Source: Haloarchaeobius amylolyticus
Lineage (GTDB): Archaea; Halobacteriota; Halobacteria; Halobacteriales; Natrialbaceae
Assembly (NCBI RefSeq): GCF_026616195.1
Contig: NZ_JANHDH010000004.1
Coordinates: forward strand, 124,001 to 188,000
DNA: 64,000 nucleotides
Direction: 5' to 3'
A program made the translations under genes and the position numbers. Shown one piece after another: positions 1 to 7,492 of this stretch (positions within the stretch are counted from its first letter, which is position 1; the number at the start of each line of letters is the position of its first letter). The notes under the pieces were generated by a model, which had not been told where the DNA came from, did no database searches, and saw only the letters and a list, made by a program, of their open reading frames with translations.

Positions 1-636
1 ATCACGAGCAAATGCCCTGGCTGTGGGAACTCACCTTCGTATCACGACAGTAGCGACTGTGAATACGACGAGACGCCACCCGACGAGTGGGACGACGGGC
101 TGGTCGGCTTCAAACCCGTCCCCGTGTTCGATGTCTCCCAGACGGACGGCGAACCCCTCCCCCAACTCGAAACCGAAGCACAGGGTGACGGCGGCGGCGA
201 GGCCGAACTCCTCGATGCGCTGCTCAGAGCCGCTCCAGAACTGGGCGTTCGTGCGACCATCGTCCCACCGGAGAACTGGGAACACGGGAGCGCAGACGGC
301 GTGTGTACCGAGCGAAGCACCTACGACTGCTCCCTGCTCGTCGAGGTGAAAGACACCGAGAACGAGGCACACGTCGCCAGTGTGCTCGCCCACGAGTACG
401 CACACGCTCTCCTGCACTTCGACGTCGACGACCGAACCGAACAGGAGAAACGTGAGGTCGAAGCCGAGAGCACTGCCTACGTCGTCTCACAGTACTTCGG
501 GCTGGATGCCTCGAACAGCGCGCTCTACGTCGCTGCCTGGGACGGTGACCCTGCAGATGCAATTCGCGAGCGGTTACAACGGATTGTGGGTACTGCACGG
601 GAGATTATCGAGGCCATCGACCGACAGGGAACCTGA
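1..636 (+). CDS. ArdC-like / ImmA-IrrE-type metalloprotease, 5' end missing
   Basis: The reading frame is open from the first base, so the true start lies outside the window. The visible 211 residues begin with a Cys-rich CPGCG segment, followed by a GFKPVPVFDVSQT stretch typical of ArdC-type N-terminal domains in haloarchaeal plasmid proteins. The C-terminal half has the zinc protease motif HEYAHALLH with downstream acidic residues (E-V-E-A-E) that could supply the third ligand. Known family members combine an ssDNA-binding ArdC domain with an ImmA/IrrE peptidase domain and are common on plasmids as anti-restriction or regulatory proteases. That role is inferred from the family, not shown here. 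A small wHTH-like gene follows 58 bp downstream on the same strand. Confidence 0.8.
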   Translation: MTSKCPGCGNSPSYHDSSDCEYDETPPDEWDDGLVGFKPVPVFDVSQTDGEPLPQLETEAQGDGGGEAELLDALLRAAPELGVRATIVPPENWEHGSADGVCTERSTYDCSLLVEVKDTENEAHVASVLAHEYAHALLHFDVDDRTEQEKREVEAESTAYVVSQYFGLDASNSALYVAAWDGDPADAIRERLQRIVGTAREIIEAIDRQGT

Positions 637-694
637 ACTAAACAGGGGATACTTCTATGATATTCCAGTGATTATCGATAGACGAACTGAACCC

Positions 695-916
695 ATGCCC
701 GGCGAACCAACGCCGATTCCACCGTATGCCGAGGATTGCCTCGACGTCCTGTCCGGGACTATCTCACCGCCCGAACCCGGCATCGACGAAACAACCGCGA
801 AACAAGTGCTGGTGAATGAAGGATTCACGAAGGGCGACGCGAAAGAGGCGCTCGAAGTACTGGAGATGCGTGGGTATATCTATCGGGTGAACTCCGAGAT
901 TCGGATCACAGATTGA
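695..916 (+). CDS. Small winged-helix-like hypothetical protein
   Basis: A 73-residue protein starting MPGEPTPIPPYAED. The central part (TTAKQVLVNEGF, then DAKEALEVLEMRGYIYRVN) reads as a helix-helix-wing pattern in which a loaded helix precedes a short beta wing (GYIYRVNSEIRI), so a DNA-binding or adaptor role is plausible. ATG 695 was chosen because the frame upstream is antisense-like sequence running through the preceding protease gene. It follows the ArdC/ImmA-like gene with a 58-bp gap and is probably co-transcribed with it. No function is assigned. Confidence 0.6.
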   Translation: MPGEPTPIPPYAEDCLDVLSGTISPPEPGIDETTAKQVLVNEGFTKGDAKEALEVLEMRGYIYRVNSEIRITD

Positions 917-987
917 AGCTTTCGACAGTGGGAGACCTCCCTGCTCGCTTCACATTTTTCCTATCTTCAGTTCGCAGAGGCCATTTT

Positions 988-1013
988 ATCGGCCCCTACC
1001 GGGGTGCGGGGCC
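988..1013 (+). promoter_or_regulatory. GC palindrome after a T-rich tract, copy 1 of a recurrent leader element
   Basis: A T-rich tract (CATTTTATC) is followed by GGCCCC, a CGGGGTGC-containing loop and GGGGCC, which can form a 6-bp stem. The same architecture (T tract, CCCC, GGGTGC, GGGG) occurs near 2425, 7370, 20407 and 22300, each time upstream of a small plus-strand gene or its remnant. It could be an operator or a structured 5' leader; the sequence alone does not decide. Confidence 0.5.
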
Positions 1014-1154
1014 ATTCTCGTGAGCATCATGCAGATCAGTAGCTCTGACTGGAGGTGATACTTCCAGCTCCCGAATGCCCCGGCAGCGATGCGTAGTCGG
1101 CGTTTCTGGTCGACTGCCCGAGCATTAAAATACGATACTGGAACTAAGCAGATC

Positions 1155-1355
1155 ATGACAGAGACAACGTGGTACACTGCCGATCTTGACCTCGCTGAGC
1201 TTGTTGACGAACTCCCCAGGGAACGTGTCCTGACCCGTGTTCAGGTCCGGGAAGATATCACGGCCGAAGAGCGTGAACTCGTCGCTGCCCACCTCCGTGG
1301 GCTCGCTGCGTCGTTGAGTGAACAAGAAGAACATCCTCGCCCGCAGGTCGAATGA
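1155..1355 (+). CDS. Small acidic hypothetical protein
   Basis: A 66-residue protein starting MTETTWYTADLDLAEL. It is helical and acidic (ELVDELPRERVLTRVQ, then ITAEERELVAAHL) with no recognisable domain. ATG 1155 is preferred over the upstream ATG at 1089 because the extension (RSRRFWSTARALK) is basic and unlike haloarchaeal protein. A GC palindrome lies about 140 bp upstream. Its 3' end is immediately next to the end of the convergent pilin gene. Confidence 0.5.
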   Translation: MTETTWYTADLDLAELVDELPRERVLTRVQVREDITAEERELVAAHLRGLAASLSEQEEHPRPQVE

Positions 1356-1356
1356 C

Positions 1357-2325
1357 TTAGCCGAGGTCGATCCGGAACACCAGCTCCTCGCTCCCGTCGA
1401 TCTCACTGGGGTTGAACGTGAACGTTACGTCACCACTGAGGGTGAAACCGTTCTTCAAATCCGCGCTGTCGATGAGGAGGTTCTTCGTCTGCCCATCACC
1501 GCTCACAGAGAGACCGTCCGGAGAGCCGATACTCGCTCCATCCAGTGTGAGCGAATCCACACTGATGGATTTGCTCGCGCCGCCATTTCGTGTCTTCAAC
1601 AGGATACCGAGTTCCCCGTCGTCAGGCGTCGGTGCTGGCTGTTCGCTCACCACGGTCCCATCGACCTCGAATTCGAGTTTGTCCGTACTCGGATTGTATC
1701 GGAGCTCGAAGTCGTACGTCGACCCGGCTGTGGGAGTGAACGATGTGCTCGAAATCTTCGCGTCGCCAGCGTTCGAATTTCGAATCTCGACCCTGGGTTG
1801 ACTGTCTTCGTTCACCAGCCGCATGTTCCGGTCAGGGCTCGTCATCCGACTATTCGCCCATCCATTCGACGTTCCCTGATTAGTCGCAGAGAACACCGGG
1901 CTACCAGATGCACTGAACGTGCGAGTCGCGAGGACAGTCGAGGTCTCACCGCTTGGACTTTTCCAGACGAGTTGAACCTTCCGCGACGAGCCAACCGACA
2001 CGTCGACTTCGTCACCCGCAGTCACCGCTGTTGCACCTCCAAGGTTTACCCACGATTCCTCGACGCCATCGTGCAACACGTACAATTCCGTCCCAGAGAG
2101 TTCCGTTCCACCCTGATAGCTGATAGTCGTCTTGCCGCTTACGCTGTCGTATTCGTACGAGAACGCGCTTTGTGGCGGTGATTCAGTCGCGCGTTCACCC
2201 AGATCGAAGACGAACGTCCCCGCTGCGGCTGCAAGAACGAGCACGAGTGCGATCATCAGGACCGTTGATAGCGCAGAACTCACTCCTCGACGATTCCCCA
2301 GACTCCCCGTCAATTCCCCCATCAT
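1357..2325 (-). CDS. Archaeal type IV pilin-like secreted protein
   Basis: A 322-residue protein. Near its N-terminus is a class III signal: a basic stretch (GNRRG) followed by the hydrophobic segment VSSALSTVLMIALVLVLAAAAGTFVF, as in haloarchaeal pilins cleaved by prepilin peptidase PibD. The rest is Ser/Thr/Gly-rich and acidic, with beta-rich segments (TYDFELRYNPSTDKLEFEVDG; DVTFTFNPSEIDGSEELVF) suited to a surface-exposed domain. ATG 2325 (MMGELTGS) places the signal correctly; the frame stays open upstream to 2433. The cargo domain is not assigned. It may be a pilus-associated adhesin subunit or another pilin-anchored surface protein. Confidence 0.75.
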   Translation of the reverse strand: MMGELTGSLGNRRGVSSALSTVLMIALVLVLAAAAGTFVFDLGERATESPPQSAFSYEYDSVSGKTTISYQGGTELSGTELYVLHDGVEESWVNLGGATAVTAGDEVDVSVGSSRKVQLVWKSPSGETSTVLATRTFSASGSPVFSATNQGTSNGWANSRMTSPDRNMRLVNEDSQPRVEIRNSNAGDAKISSTSFTPTAGSTYDFELRYNPSTDKLEFEVDGTVVSEQPAPTPDDGELGILLKTRNGGASKSISVDSLTLDGASIGSPDGLSVSGDGQTKNLLIDSADLKNGFTLSGDVTFTFNPSEIDGSEELVFRIDLG

Positions 2326-2415
2326 ACTCCCGTTCGATTGTGGATTACTGTAAGAGGTGATTCTTCTTTCGGCCGAAATACCGAATATGTGAGTGACTGT
2401 TCTGCAGAGACGGCC

Positions 2416-2445
2416 AATTTTTCTGCGCCTCAACGGGTGAGGCGC
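2416..2445 (+). promoter_or_regulatory. GC palindrome after a T-rich tract, copy 2
   Basis: An AATTTTTC tract is followed by GCGCCT-CAACGGGTG-AGGCGC, a perfect 6-bp stem, ending 26 bp before the SprT-like start codon. The loop keeps the CGGGTG core of the other copies although the stem bases have changed in a compensating way. That favours function of the paired structure or of the palindrome rather than of a fixed sequence. Confidence 0.5.
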
Positions 2446-2471
2446 TCATCGTGAGAGCGTCCGTGTTCTCC

Positions 2472-3080
2472 ATGACTGGCAGACAGACTACCCTCGACAG
2501 CGCACTGTTCATCGAACGACCGAGCCCCCGAGGCCCGCCAGCGACGAAAGCCGAACTCTGCAAGCGTGCGGCCGAGTACGCACAGACTGTTGCCCTGAAC
2601 GAGGATCTCTCGACAGTGTCGTGGAAGGTGTCGTCGCGAGCGAAGCGCCGTGCCGGTGCCTGCCGCTACAACTCGCACACTGGAGCCATCACGATTCGTC
2701 TGACCTGGAAAGCACACCGGAAGTTCGGCTGGGAGCAGTTCAAGCGGGTCATCCGGCACGAACTCATCCACGCATGGGAGTTCCAGACCTTCGGCGAATC
2801 CTCCCATGGCGACCGGTTCAAGCGGAAGGCTGACGAACTGAACGTCGACGTCCACTGTCCCAAGTTCGTCGAGCTGCGGTTGCTGCTTGAGTGTGAGGAC
2901 CACAACTGCCACTGGGAAGCTCATCGATACCGGGCATCGAAGGCCGTGAGCCAGCCGGAACAGCGTCGCTGTGGGTCCTGTCACAGCCGATACCGCGTCA
3001 CCCACGTCGCGACCGGCCGGTCGTGGCAGACGAATCGCGAATATCGGAAACTTCGGAAGGAGATCGGAGGCGAGTGGTAG
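2472..3080 (+). CDS. SprT-like zinc metalloprotease
   Basis: A 202-residue protein with an N-terminal helical part, the active-site motif HELIHAWEF followed by a third His in SSHGDRF, and a C-terminal zinc ribbon with Cys/His positions in LECEDHNCHWEAH and CGSCHSRYRV. This matches the SprT/Spartan fold, whose characterised members cleave DNA-protein crosslinks. Haloarchaeal plasmids often carry such genes. ATG 2472 is used; an in-frame GTG at 2451 lies inside the leader palindrome region. Substrate and role here are inferred from the family only. Confidence 0.85.
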   Translation: MTGRQTTLDSALFIERPSPRGPPATKAELCKRAAEYAQTVALNEDLSTVSWKVSSRAKRRAGACRYNSHTGAITIRLTWKAHRKFGWEQFKRVIRHELIHAWEFQTFGESSHGDRFKRKADELNVDVHCPKFVELRLLLECEDHNCHWEAHRYRASKAVSQPEQRRCGSCHSRYRVTHVATGRSWQTNREYRKLRKEIGGEW

Positions 3081-3120
3081 GGCAAAATCAATCTCCAACA
3101 AGTCCCTCACATAGGTACGA

Positions 3121-3154
3121 GGGGGAAGCCCATGGCTTCAGTCGTGGGATAAAG
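3121..3154 (+). mobile_element. Probable right-end remnant of an IS200/IS605 (IS1341-type) element
   Basis: The string GGGGGAAGCCCATGGCTTC followed by AGTCGTGGGAT resembles the 3' end of haloarchaeal TnpB-only elements: a GAAGCC/GGCTTC hairpin and then a GTGGG-containing tail. No tnpB reading frame lies upstream; the SprT-like gene ends at 3080. Only the terminal hairpin is left, so the call rests on recall of the motif and would need comparison with complete elements. Confidence 0.4.
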
Positions 3155-3214
3155 CCGACAATGAATCGATTGTTCCTGGGGGAGAAGTTCCTCGTATCGA
3201 ACGACTGGTGTTGT

Positions 3215-3241
3215 GGAGGGGAGGGGAGGGGAGGGGAGGGG
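3215..3241 (+). repeat. Five-fold GGGGA tandem tract
   Basis: A pure purine run made of five consecutive GGGGA-type units sits two bases beyond the stop codon of the minus-strand histidine kinase. On the plus strand it has at least four G-tracts separated by single A residues, which is enough for a G-quadruplex. It may be a simple microsatellite or may influence the 3' ends of the two convergent transcripts. Confidence 0.7.
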
Positions 3242-3243
3242 AA

Positions 3244-3993
3244 TCAGTCCTGGTTTTGGACTGGAGCTGCGCGGAGGCTGACGTCGATCTGGCAGCCGGT
3301 TGGATTGTTCTCGCTAGCGGTGAGGGTGCCGCCGGAACGGGTGATCGTCCAGTAGGCGATCCAGATTCCGAGTGACGTCAAGTGGTTCGTGCTGTCGACG
3401 TTCGTGGACTCGAGGACGGAGGCAGTGCCTGGTGGCATTCCGGGACCGTTGTCCGTAATCTGGATGTTAACAGTCTGTCCTTCCGACACCCGGACGCGAA
3501 CGCGAGGATCGATGTCGTCGTTATGCTCGACCGCATTCTCGATGAGTTCGCCGAGAGCGTGGTCGATTGTCGGATTCGCCCACACCCACACCCCCTCCGG
3601 AATGTGAGTCTCAAACTCGGCCTCTGTTTCACTGTCGTATCGCTCGACGCATTCGGTGAGAACGTGAGAGAGGTCCACCACCTCGGGCGTCGCATCCGAG
3701 GAGGCGAGCTGTTCGACAACGTTGGCCTCCTCGACCGTTTCGATGAGCTTGGAAGTCGTCTCAAGCACGATTTCCAGGGAGTCGGCAGCCTCGGGGTCAT
3801 CGGTCTTCGATTGGGCACGCTCCGCGTGGCCACGAATGGTGTTGAGTTGATTGCGAAAATTGTGCCGGAAGACCCGATGGAGCACAGCGAGCTCCTTTCG
3901 CATCTCGCCCTCCATCGTCTCCGCCCCAGTCATCACTTCATCACTCCTCGGTTTCCCCGGTTGGGCGTTTTCCTCCACACCCTGTTCTTCCAT
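3244..3993 (-). CDS. Sensor-less histidine kinase (HisKA + HATPase_c)
   Basis: A 249-residue protein with a dimerisation/phosphoacceptor helix VFRHNFRNQLNTIRGHAE (His at residue 44) and a HATPase_c domain with N box ELIENAVEHN, G1 box DNGPGM and a late glycine-rich region (GIWIAYWTITRSGG). There is no transmembrane segment and no PAS or GAF input domain, so it is soluble and probably works with another sensor or receiver. Haloarchaea encode many such orphan kinases. No receiver-domain gene is adjacent. The first ATG is used; internal Met codons at residues 21, 27 and 31 are possible starts. Confidence 0.85.
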   Translation of the reverse strand: MEEQGVEENAQPGKPRSDEVMTGAETMEGEMRKELAVLHRVFRHNFRNQLNTIRGHAERAQSKTDDPEAADSLEIVLETTSKLIETVEEANVVEQLASSDATPEVVDLSHVLTECVERYDSETEAEFETHIPEGVWVWANPTIDHALGELIENAVEHNDDIDPRVRVRVSEGQTVNIQITDNGPGMPPGTASVLESTNVDSTNHLTSLGIWIAYWTITRSGGTLTASENNPTGCQIDVSLRAAPVQNQD

Positions 3994-4557
3994 ACGAACG
4001 CGAACACAGACGGGTTAGATAAGCAATATGCCTGTCTGGTATGACTCCGCAATTACGAGAGAGCTCATGTTAGGGAGTTCTACAACGATGCTGATTAGTA
4101 GATTCCTCTCGTTTTCTTGCATATACCCTTTTGATTCTGCTGACTGCACTCTCTGAGTCGGTCACAGTCCTATTAACAAACCACGAGTAATTTTTTGATC
4201 TACTGCTGACTAGAGAGCGCGAATCGGGTACTGACAATTGGCCGCTTAGGCAACTTCCGATTCGGTTGATTTAGAGATGCATTCAGCACAATAAGGGTGG
4301 GCTGTGGGTCCCACAGCCCGACTTGGATACCTTTCCGAGTTCTGAGGAACTTCTTCTACGGGTCCCTCGAACTCACGAGAGAGTCAGCCTCCTGAACAGG
4401 TCACAACCGATGATACACACCTTCTGGGATGAGGTGCTGGTCATCTGGTGTTGGTCAGGTAACTGCAAACTACAGTATTACTCAGAGAATGATAACTCTA
4501 ACCCTTGATACCTTCACACCATTGGACTTTCATCCAAGAGGCGAAGTCGACCAATCC
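3994..4557. other. Non-coding stretch with a perfect 10-bp hairpin
   Basis: No convincing gene is visible: both frames longer than 60 codons lack haloarchaeal composition. The stretch is AT-richer than its surroundings. It contains a perfect inverted repeat at 4299-4319 (GGGCTGTGGG, one T, CCCACAGCCC) about 240 bp beyond the end of the minus-strand DUF3006/ComEC-like pair. There is no following T run, so it could be a terminator of unusual form or a protein-binding palindrome. Confidence 0.5.
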
Positions 4558-4848
4558 TCAGCTTTCGTCGTGCGGTTCCTGATCCGAGAGCGACTGCGAC
4601 AGCCTGTCGAAGCGGCTCTGCGCCTCCTTCTGACGCTTCTCAGTCTCCGCTGGTTGGTATGCCAGGACTGTCTGGTCAACCTCACCGGTTCGAAGCGTGA
4701 AGATTGCGTCCTGGTGCCGGCCGTCCGGTGGCAGGAACCACTTCGGGACGACGAGTTCCTCGACGACCTCGCCATCGTCCTCGCAGAGGAGAACTGCCTG
4801 CTCGTCCTCGAACCGGTCGAGTACCACAGTGTAGGTCTGCTCAGGCAT
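4558..4848 (-). CDS. DUF3006-type small protein
   Basis: A 96-residue protein starting MPEQTYTVVLDRFEDEQAVLL. It has a beta-rich N-terminal domain with a conserved acidic pattern (LCEDDGEVVEELVVPKWFLP) and a basic/acidic helical tail, matching the DUF3006 family that commonly accompanies ComEC-like metallo-beta-lactamase genes. Its ATG overlaps the stop codon of the upstream ComEC-like gene by one base (TGATG), so the two are almost certainly translated from one mRNA. DUF3006 function is unknown; a regulatory or partner role is inferred from the pairing. Confidence 0.75.
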   Translation of the reverse strand: MPEQTYTVVLDRFEDEQAVLLCEDDGEVVEELVVPKWFLPPDGRHQDAIFTLRTGEVDQTVLAYQPAETEKRQKEAQSRFDRLSQSLSDQEPHDES

Positions 4849-6269
4849 CAGTATGCCTCCTCTAGGACGGTCTCGCCGTTAGCTGTTTGGACGATGACGG
4901 TGTCCCCGTCGTTGTTCCACACTGGCGACCCGCTCCCCCAGTAGAGGTCCGTTTCCGTATCCTCGCCACTGCCGGTATGGAGCGTCACCGACTCGCCCGG
5001 CTCGAGTGTGAACCCATCAGGGACCGTGTAGCTGTTCCCAGCAGCGTCCGTGACCATCCATCCCGACATGTCGACCGTCGAATCGCCGTCGTTGCTGAAG
5101 ACCACGTACTCGTCGTTGAGGTTCTCCGATTCAGTCCCTTCTGCGTCGGCGTGGACGTGATCGACAGTGATGCCACCGTCAGTCGCGACCGGCGTGGCGG
5201 TGAACTGCTGTGGCGTCTTCGTGGCGCCACCAGTCTGAGCCGATGCACCATCGACTGTAATCGTCTTCCTGACACTGAACGAGCCAGTCGACCCGGGCTC
5301 GACCGGCGACCCCTCACGGAGTGCAGTCGGCTCGGTCGGTGCCTGGCGTTGCGTCGCGATGCTCAGCGACTGACCGTCGCTGACGAGCTCTATCGTTCCG
5401 TGAGTCGCGGTCCAGTACGTCGCCACGGACCGCTCGGAGAGCCGCTGGAGGACTGCCTCGTTCGGGTGCCCGTACTGTGAGTCGTAGGCACTGGAGACGA
5501 TCGCGACCCGTGGCGAGGCCGCGTCGAGGAGCGCCGCACTGTTACTCGACTCACTCCCATGGTGCCCCGTCTTCAGGACCGTCACGTCGAGTTTGTCCCG
5601 CTGGTTCTCGACGAGGTACTCCTCGAGTGCCTCCTCACCGTCGCCGGTGAATAGGAACGACACCGCACCGTGTTGGACGCGAAGCGAGAGACTATTCTCG
5701 TTGCGAGCCTCGTTCGCGATGTATCCTTCCGGTGGCGCGATGACAGACACATCGGCCCCTGCGAAGGGAATGCTATCGCCTGCACTGGCGCGATAGAGCT
5801 GGACGTCATGCTCCTCGACGGCATCGAGGTACCGACCATAGGTTTGCGACGACGAGGCGAGACCGGGGTCGTAGATCGCGCCGACGCCATCGTACTCGGT
5901 CTCGAACGTCTCGATAACAGCTGCGTGCCCACCGATATGATCCGCATCAGCGTGGGACGTGACGAGATGGTCGATCCGCGTGATGCCCCGGGACTCTAGG
6001 TACTCGATGACGTATTCGCCATCGTTCGGCCAGTCGCCCGTGTCGATGAGCATCGTCTCGTTCTCCGGGCTGACCAGCAAGACGCTCGTGGATTGCCCCA
6101 CGTTGATGAAGTGGACGCTCAGGGTTCCGTTGGCCGTCGGTGTGGCCTGTTGAGTCGTCGCCTGGTCTGCAGTCGTGTTTACGGTAGCTGTCTCAGGAAG
6201 CCCCGTACAGCCTGCCAGCAGAATGAGACAGACGACGAGGACCGCCCCCCAGGACCGATTTGTGCTCAT
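4848..6269 (-). CDS. ComEC/Rec2-like metallo-beta-lactamase lipoprotein with a C-terminal lamin-tail domain
   Basis: A 473-residue protein. A signal peptide with lipobox (LLAGC, Cys about residue 20) predicts membrane anchoring on the outer face. A metallo-beta-lactamase domain follows, with THADADHIGG-type metal ligands (TSHADADHIGGH), KTGHHGS and a late SSAYDSQYGHPN segment. A second beta domain near the C-terminus (NDEYVVFSNDGDSTVDMSGW, then SGSPVWNNDGD) looks like a lamin-tail (LTD) fold. The family resembles the soluble nuclease-like domain of ComEC, so an extracellular nuclease or phosphodiesterase is plausible. ATG 6269 was chosen because it puts the lipobox where expected. It pairs with DUF3006 downstream. 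Confidence 0.8.
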   Translation of the reverse strand: MSTNRSWGAVLVVCLILLAGCTGLPETATVNTTADQATTQQATPTANGTLSVHFINVGQSTSVLLVSPENETMLIDTGDWPNDGEYVIEYLESRGITRIDHLVTSHADADHIGGHAAVIETFETEYDGVGAIYDPGLASSSQTYGRYLDAVEEHDVQLYRASAGDSIPFAGADVSVIAPPEGYIANEARNENSLSLRVQHGAVSFLFTGDGEEALEEYLVENQRDKLDVTVLKTGHHGSESSNSAALLDAASPRVAIVSSAYDSQYGHPNEAVLQRLSERSVATYWTATHGTIELVSDGQSLSIATQRQAPTEPTALREGSPVEPGSTGSFSVRKTITVDGASAQTGGATKTPQQFTATPVATDGGITVDHVHADAEGTESENLNDEYVVFSNDGDSTVDMSGWMVTDAAGNSYTVPDGFTLEPGESVTLHTGSGEDTETDLYWGSGSPVWNNDGDTVIVQTANGETVLEEAY

Positions 6270-6364
6270 GTCTCCCCCCACAGGGCCGAGTCTCAAAGTC
6301 CCTCTCGTTTTAGTCAACCAGAGATTAATGTTCCTCAATAATCCATACATACCTGTCAACCAGT

Positions 6365-6583
6365 ATGCCACAGTCACCGGGAGACACGCCCCTGACTTCG
6401 GGCGAGCGAAAGGCGCTGTCGATCGCGTTCAAACAGGGGTATTTCGAGGTCCCCCGGCAGAGTACGTTGACCGAGCTAGCAGACGAGCTGGGCGAGTCGA
6501 GCGCGGAACTGTCTGAAACACTTCGACAGGGAGTCGACAAGCTCATCGACGAACACCGGGAGGTCCTCCTCGATTCTTCCTAA
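6365..6583 (+). CDS. HTH_10 (Bat-type) minimal regulator
   Basis: A 72-residue protein consisting essentially of one HTH_10 domain: LTSGERKALSIAFKQGYFEV, then TLTELADELGESSAELSETL. This matches the C-terminal DNA-binding domain of haloarchaeal bacterioopsin-activator proteins, but without PAS or GAF sensor domains. It is divergent from the ComEC-like gene (95 bp between starts) and could regulate it. The DNA target is unknown. Confidence 0.75.
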   Translation: MPQSPGDTPLTSGERKALSIAFKQGYFEVPRQSTLTELADELGESSAELSETLRQGVDKLIDEHREVLLDSS

Positions 6584-6777
6584 GAACGGCGCGACGGCAA
6601 CTAACTATCAGGCTAGCCATTTACTGGGTTAGTTCCCGTCAGAATTCGACAGCCACAGGCTGAGAGTGCCATTCACCAGTCTACCGACCGGCGACCTCGG
6701 GAAGAGCAAGAGTGAGGTCAGGATGAATGGAACACTACACTGGACCTGTCGGCACACCGTACCCAACAGGGGGCACC

Positions 6778-6984
6778 ATGGACGACTCACAAAGCCATCG
6801 AGACGGCCCACGGACGACCGCTGAGTTCCAAGCACGACTAAAGAAGACCATCCAGTCGGCACACGCGAATGGTATCGACATCAAGGGTGGGTGGGACTGT
6901 CGCGCTCCGCCCAACGAGCAGCCAGACTGGACTGTAGAAATCACCGAGGTACAGCGAACCGAAGACAAACACAGGCCAGACTAG
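6778..6984 (+). CDS. Small hypothetical protein
   Basis: A 68-residue protein starting MDDSQSHRDGPRTTAEF, with a central helix (FQARLKKTIQSAHANGI) and a C-terminal beta pair (WTVEITEVQR). A start at 6727 is possible, but its extension is Gly/Pro/Thr-rich and less typical. No family is recognised. It stands alone between the HTH_10 gene and the CRISPR region. Confidence 0.5.
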   Translation: MDDSQSHRDGPRTTAEFQARLKKTIQSAHANGIDIKGGWDCRAPPNEQPDWTVEITEVQRTEDKHRPD

Positions 6985-7072
6985 GGACGGCGTGACGCTC
7001 ACGCTGACTCATCTTCCTTCCGGACGTCGTCGGAACAAGGAGAGGGATCGTCAAGACGACCGTCCCGGCGCG
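6985..7072. other. Short intergenic segment before the relict CRISPR
   Basis: No gene is visible. The segment separates the small hypothetical gene from the two degenerate CRISPR repeats. Confidence 0.4.
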
Positions 7073-7171
7073 ACTTCAACCCCATAAGGGGTTCATCTGA
7101 AACCGATCCGTCTGCTTGACGATGTTCCCTTCGACACGTCTGCTTCAACCCCACGGGGGCTCATCTGTAAC
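7073..7171. CRISPR. Relict two-repeat CRISPR of haloarchaeal I-B type, one spacer
   Basis: Two related 30-31-nt units (7073-7103 and 7142-7171) share CTTCAACCCCA and TCATCTG(A/T)AAC around a G-rich centre. They are separated by a 38-nt spacer (7104-7141). The sequence resembles the 30-nt repeats of haloarchaeal subtype I-B arrays, which end in GAAAC on one strand and GAAGC on the other, and differs clearly from the 37-nt repeats of the I-D arrays nearby. The two copies have diverged from each other (ATAAGGGGT versus ACGGGGGC), and no I-B cas genes are in the window, so it looks inactive. Confidence 0.6.
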
Positions 7172-7338
7172 CATGGCCGATTCGGCCACTATCAACCCTG
7201 TACAACCTAAATTCAAATGAGCTTTTCCGTCGACCTTCGATAGCCGCTAAAACCGGGGGAGGTCGATGGAAATCCGGTTGGACTTACAAATGTGGACGAA
7301 TTCTCCTCTGACGATACGCAAAAATCAGCCTTGCACAC
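7172..7338. other. Intergenic stretch between relict CRISPR and tfb remnant
   Basis: No gene is supported. A small palindrome (GGCCGATTCGGCC, about 7175-7187) directly follows the second relict repeat. Otherwise nothing is recognised. Confidence 0.4.
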
Positions 7339-7475
7339 CGATTCCACATGCAATTTTTCTCCCCCTGAAGGTTGCGGGAGGTCCCTCAAGAGCGTCCTGC
7401 AGAGCAGTGATTTCGACAATGGCGAGCAGCACATCTACGCGAGTGGCTTCGATGAGACCGAACGACACTGATTAA
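7339..7475 (+). pseudogene. Truncated, frameshifted copy of the 5' end of the tfb gene at 20466
   Basis: Bases 7339-7466 align with 20385-20514 at roughly 85% identity by eye. The alignment includes the T tract, the GC palindrome (copy 3 of the leader element), the leader segment CCTGCAGAGCAGTGATTTCG and the first 16 codons. One base is missing after ATGGCGA (7420-7426), which shifts the frame so that translation ends at TGA/TAA within 19 codons. Homology stops just before CRISPR array 1. It is a direct repeat of the tfb start lying on the other side of the CRISPR-cas locus. Confidence 0.75.
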
Positions 7476-7492
7476 TTAGCTCGCGCGGCGGT

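Noticed and set aside
1318-2181. 287-codon plus-strand frame
   Set aside because: Antisense to the pilin gene; Arg/His-rich peptide typical of shadow frames in GC-rich DNA.
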